Translations under genes and position numbers: made by a program
The notes under the pieces: model-generated
Database searches by the model: none
The model's input: the letters and a program-made list of their open reading frames with translations, nothing else
Told to the model about the DNA's origin: nothing
Shown: piece after piece, positions 49,439 to 49,702 of the stretch
How positions within the stretch are numbered: position 1 is the first letter of the stretch
How the letters are laid out: each line of letters opens with the position of its first letter
DNA from: an uncultured Saprospiraceae bacterium
GTDB lineage: Bacteria > Bacteroidota > Bacteroidia > Chitinophagales > Saprospiraceae
Assembly (NCBI GenBank): GCA_937923485.1
Contig: CALDUE010000018.1
Span: 1 to 49,702, forward strand
Direction: 5' to 3'
DNA: 49,702 bases

Positions 49439-49534
49439 GATTTGGGATGTGAGATGTGGGACGTGAGACGTGAGACGTGAGACGTGAGACGTGGGACGTG
49501 AGATGTGGGATGTGGGATGTGGGATGTGGGATGA
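49423..49534 (+). repeat. G-rich heptamer array, 16 units
   Basis: Sixteen tandem 7-base units of consensus GRGAYGT (GGGATGT, GAGACGT and similar), same family as at 21418-21480. The first two units form the last codons and the stop of the TetR gene. Confidence 0.92.
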
Positions 49535-49540
49535 ATGTGT

Positions 49541-49702
49541 TTAACGGAATAGAGACATAAGGATTTGATGAAAAATGGGTTGATTTAGAGTTGTATCGAG
49601 TCTACAGCTTTTGTCTAAAGCTACAGACTCGTTAAGTTTATCCATCAGGTTGAGTACCTGTAAACTTGTCAGTTGAGTTGTACGGATCATGGTTCCACTC
49701 CT
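49541..49702 (-). CDS. Possible partial open frame at the window edge
   Basis: The minus strand is open from the window end to a TAA at 49541 (53 codons, containing MIRTTQLTSLQVLNLMDKL). No family is recognised. An imperfect stem-loop inside it (49597-49631) may equally mean the stretch is non-coding. Confidence 0.2.
   Translation of the reverse strand, partial: RSGTMIRTTQLTSLQVLNLMDKLNESVALDKSCRLDTTLNQPIFHQILMSLFR
49597..49631. repeat. Imperfect inverted repeat
   Basis: CGAGTCT-ac-AGCTTT, loop TGTCT, AAAGCT-ac-AGACTCG: two perfect stems separated by a symmetric AC/AC mismatch. No T-run follows, so a terminator is not indicated. Confidence 0.6.

Overview
The window looks like a chromosomal segment of a Bacteroidota (Bacteroidetes) bacterium, possibly of the Saprospiria/Lewinella side; that finer placement is only an impression. 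The evidence is a short primary sigma factor without region 1.1, promoters of the TTG / TAnnTTTG type upstream of rplS, rpoD and a DUF1573 gene, secreted proteins with type IX secretion (T9SS) C-terminal domains, a fused E1 alpha-beta 2-oxoacid dehydrogenase, and many SpII lipoproteins. I saw no rRNA, tRNA, CRISPR array, phage or complete insertion sequence.

Layout. 1-2.2 kb: a DUF1648 membrane protein, a decayed stretch holding a YagU/DUF1440-like remnant, and a tandem DUF2911 protein. 2.5-5.2 kb: lpxD divergent from hemC-hemD (lipid A and tetrapyrrole synthesis). 5.3-10.2 kb: a TMTC-like TPR membrane protein, then a tight cassette of thioredoxin-like lipoprotein, ApbE flavinyltransferase, DUF4266 lipoprotein with a CGCN tail, and DUF3570 outer-membrane barrel. 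10.3-13.4 kb: a large repeat-built secreted protein and a small lipoprotein. 13.4-17.7 kb: a four-gene minus-strand operon of esterase, ATP-grasp ligase fused to a histone-like linker and helix-hairpin-helix domain, class I glutamine amidotransferase, and a second ATP-grasp ligase. This looks like an uncharacterised amide-bond or peptide-modifying pathway. 17.8-28.6 kb: TPR histidine kinase, lipoprotein, rhomboid protease, E1 dehydrogenase, DUF1573, lipoprotein, metallophosphoesterase, M1 peptidase, ribosomal protein L19. 28.7-39.4 kb: PKD/CHU_C adhesin-like protein, YrdC/Sua5 protein, degenerate alpha-galactosidase-like protein, S41 protease, CARDB-like protein, long-form GAPDH, primary sigma factor, START-like protein, 2Fe-2S ferredoxin. 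39.4-49.7 kb: enoyl-CoA hydratase, a hairpin-rich duplicated non-coding element, an 'asparagine synthetase B'-type secreted protein, a maltokinase-like protein, and an ABC-HlyD-TolC export operon divergent from a TetR regulator.

The strongest unexplained signal is a dispersed 14-base element, GTTTTGGCGWAAGC. It has 11 exact copies and 14 variants in this window, on both strands, mostly inside genes. The variants change in pairs that keep a two-base-pair stem (NC/GN') around a GNAA tetraloop. It lies in both sense and antisense orientation to genes, so it probably acts as DNA, for example as an uptake signal or a single-strand hairpin, and it imposes recurring peptides (AYAKT, AFAKT, VLAKA) on unrelated proteins. 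Other notable items are an ABC exporter whose ATPase has lost nearly every catalytic motif, G-rich heptamer arrays (one supplies the last codons of the TetR gene), and the duplicated hairpin element at 40.3-40.8 kb.
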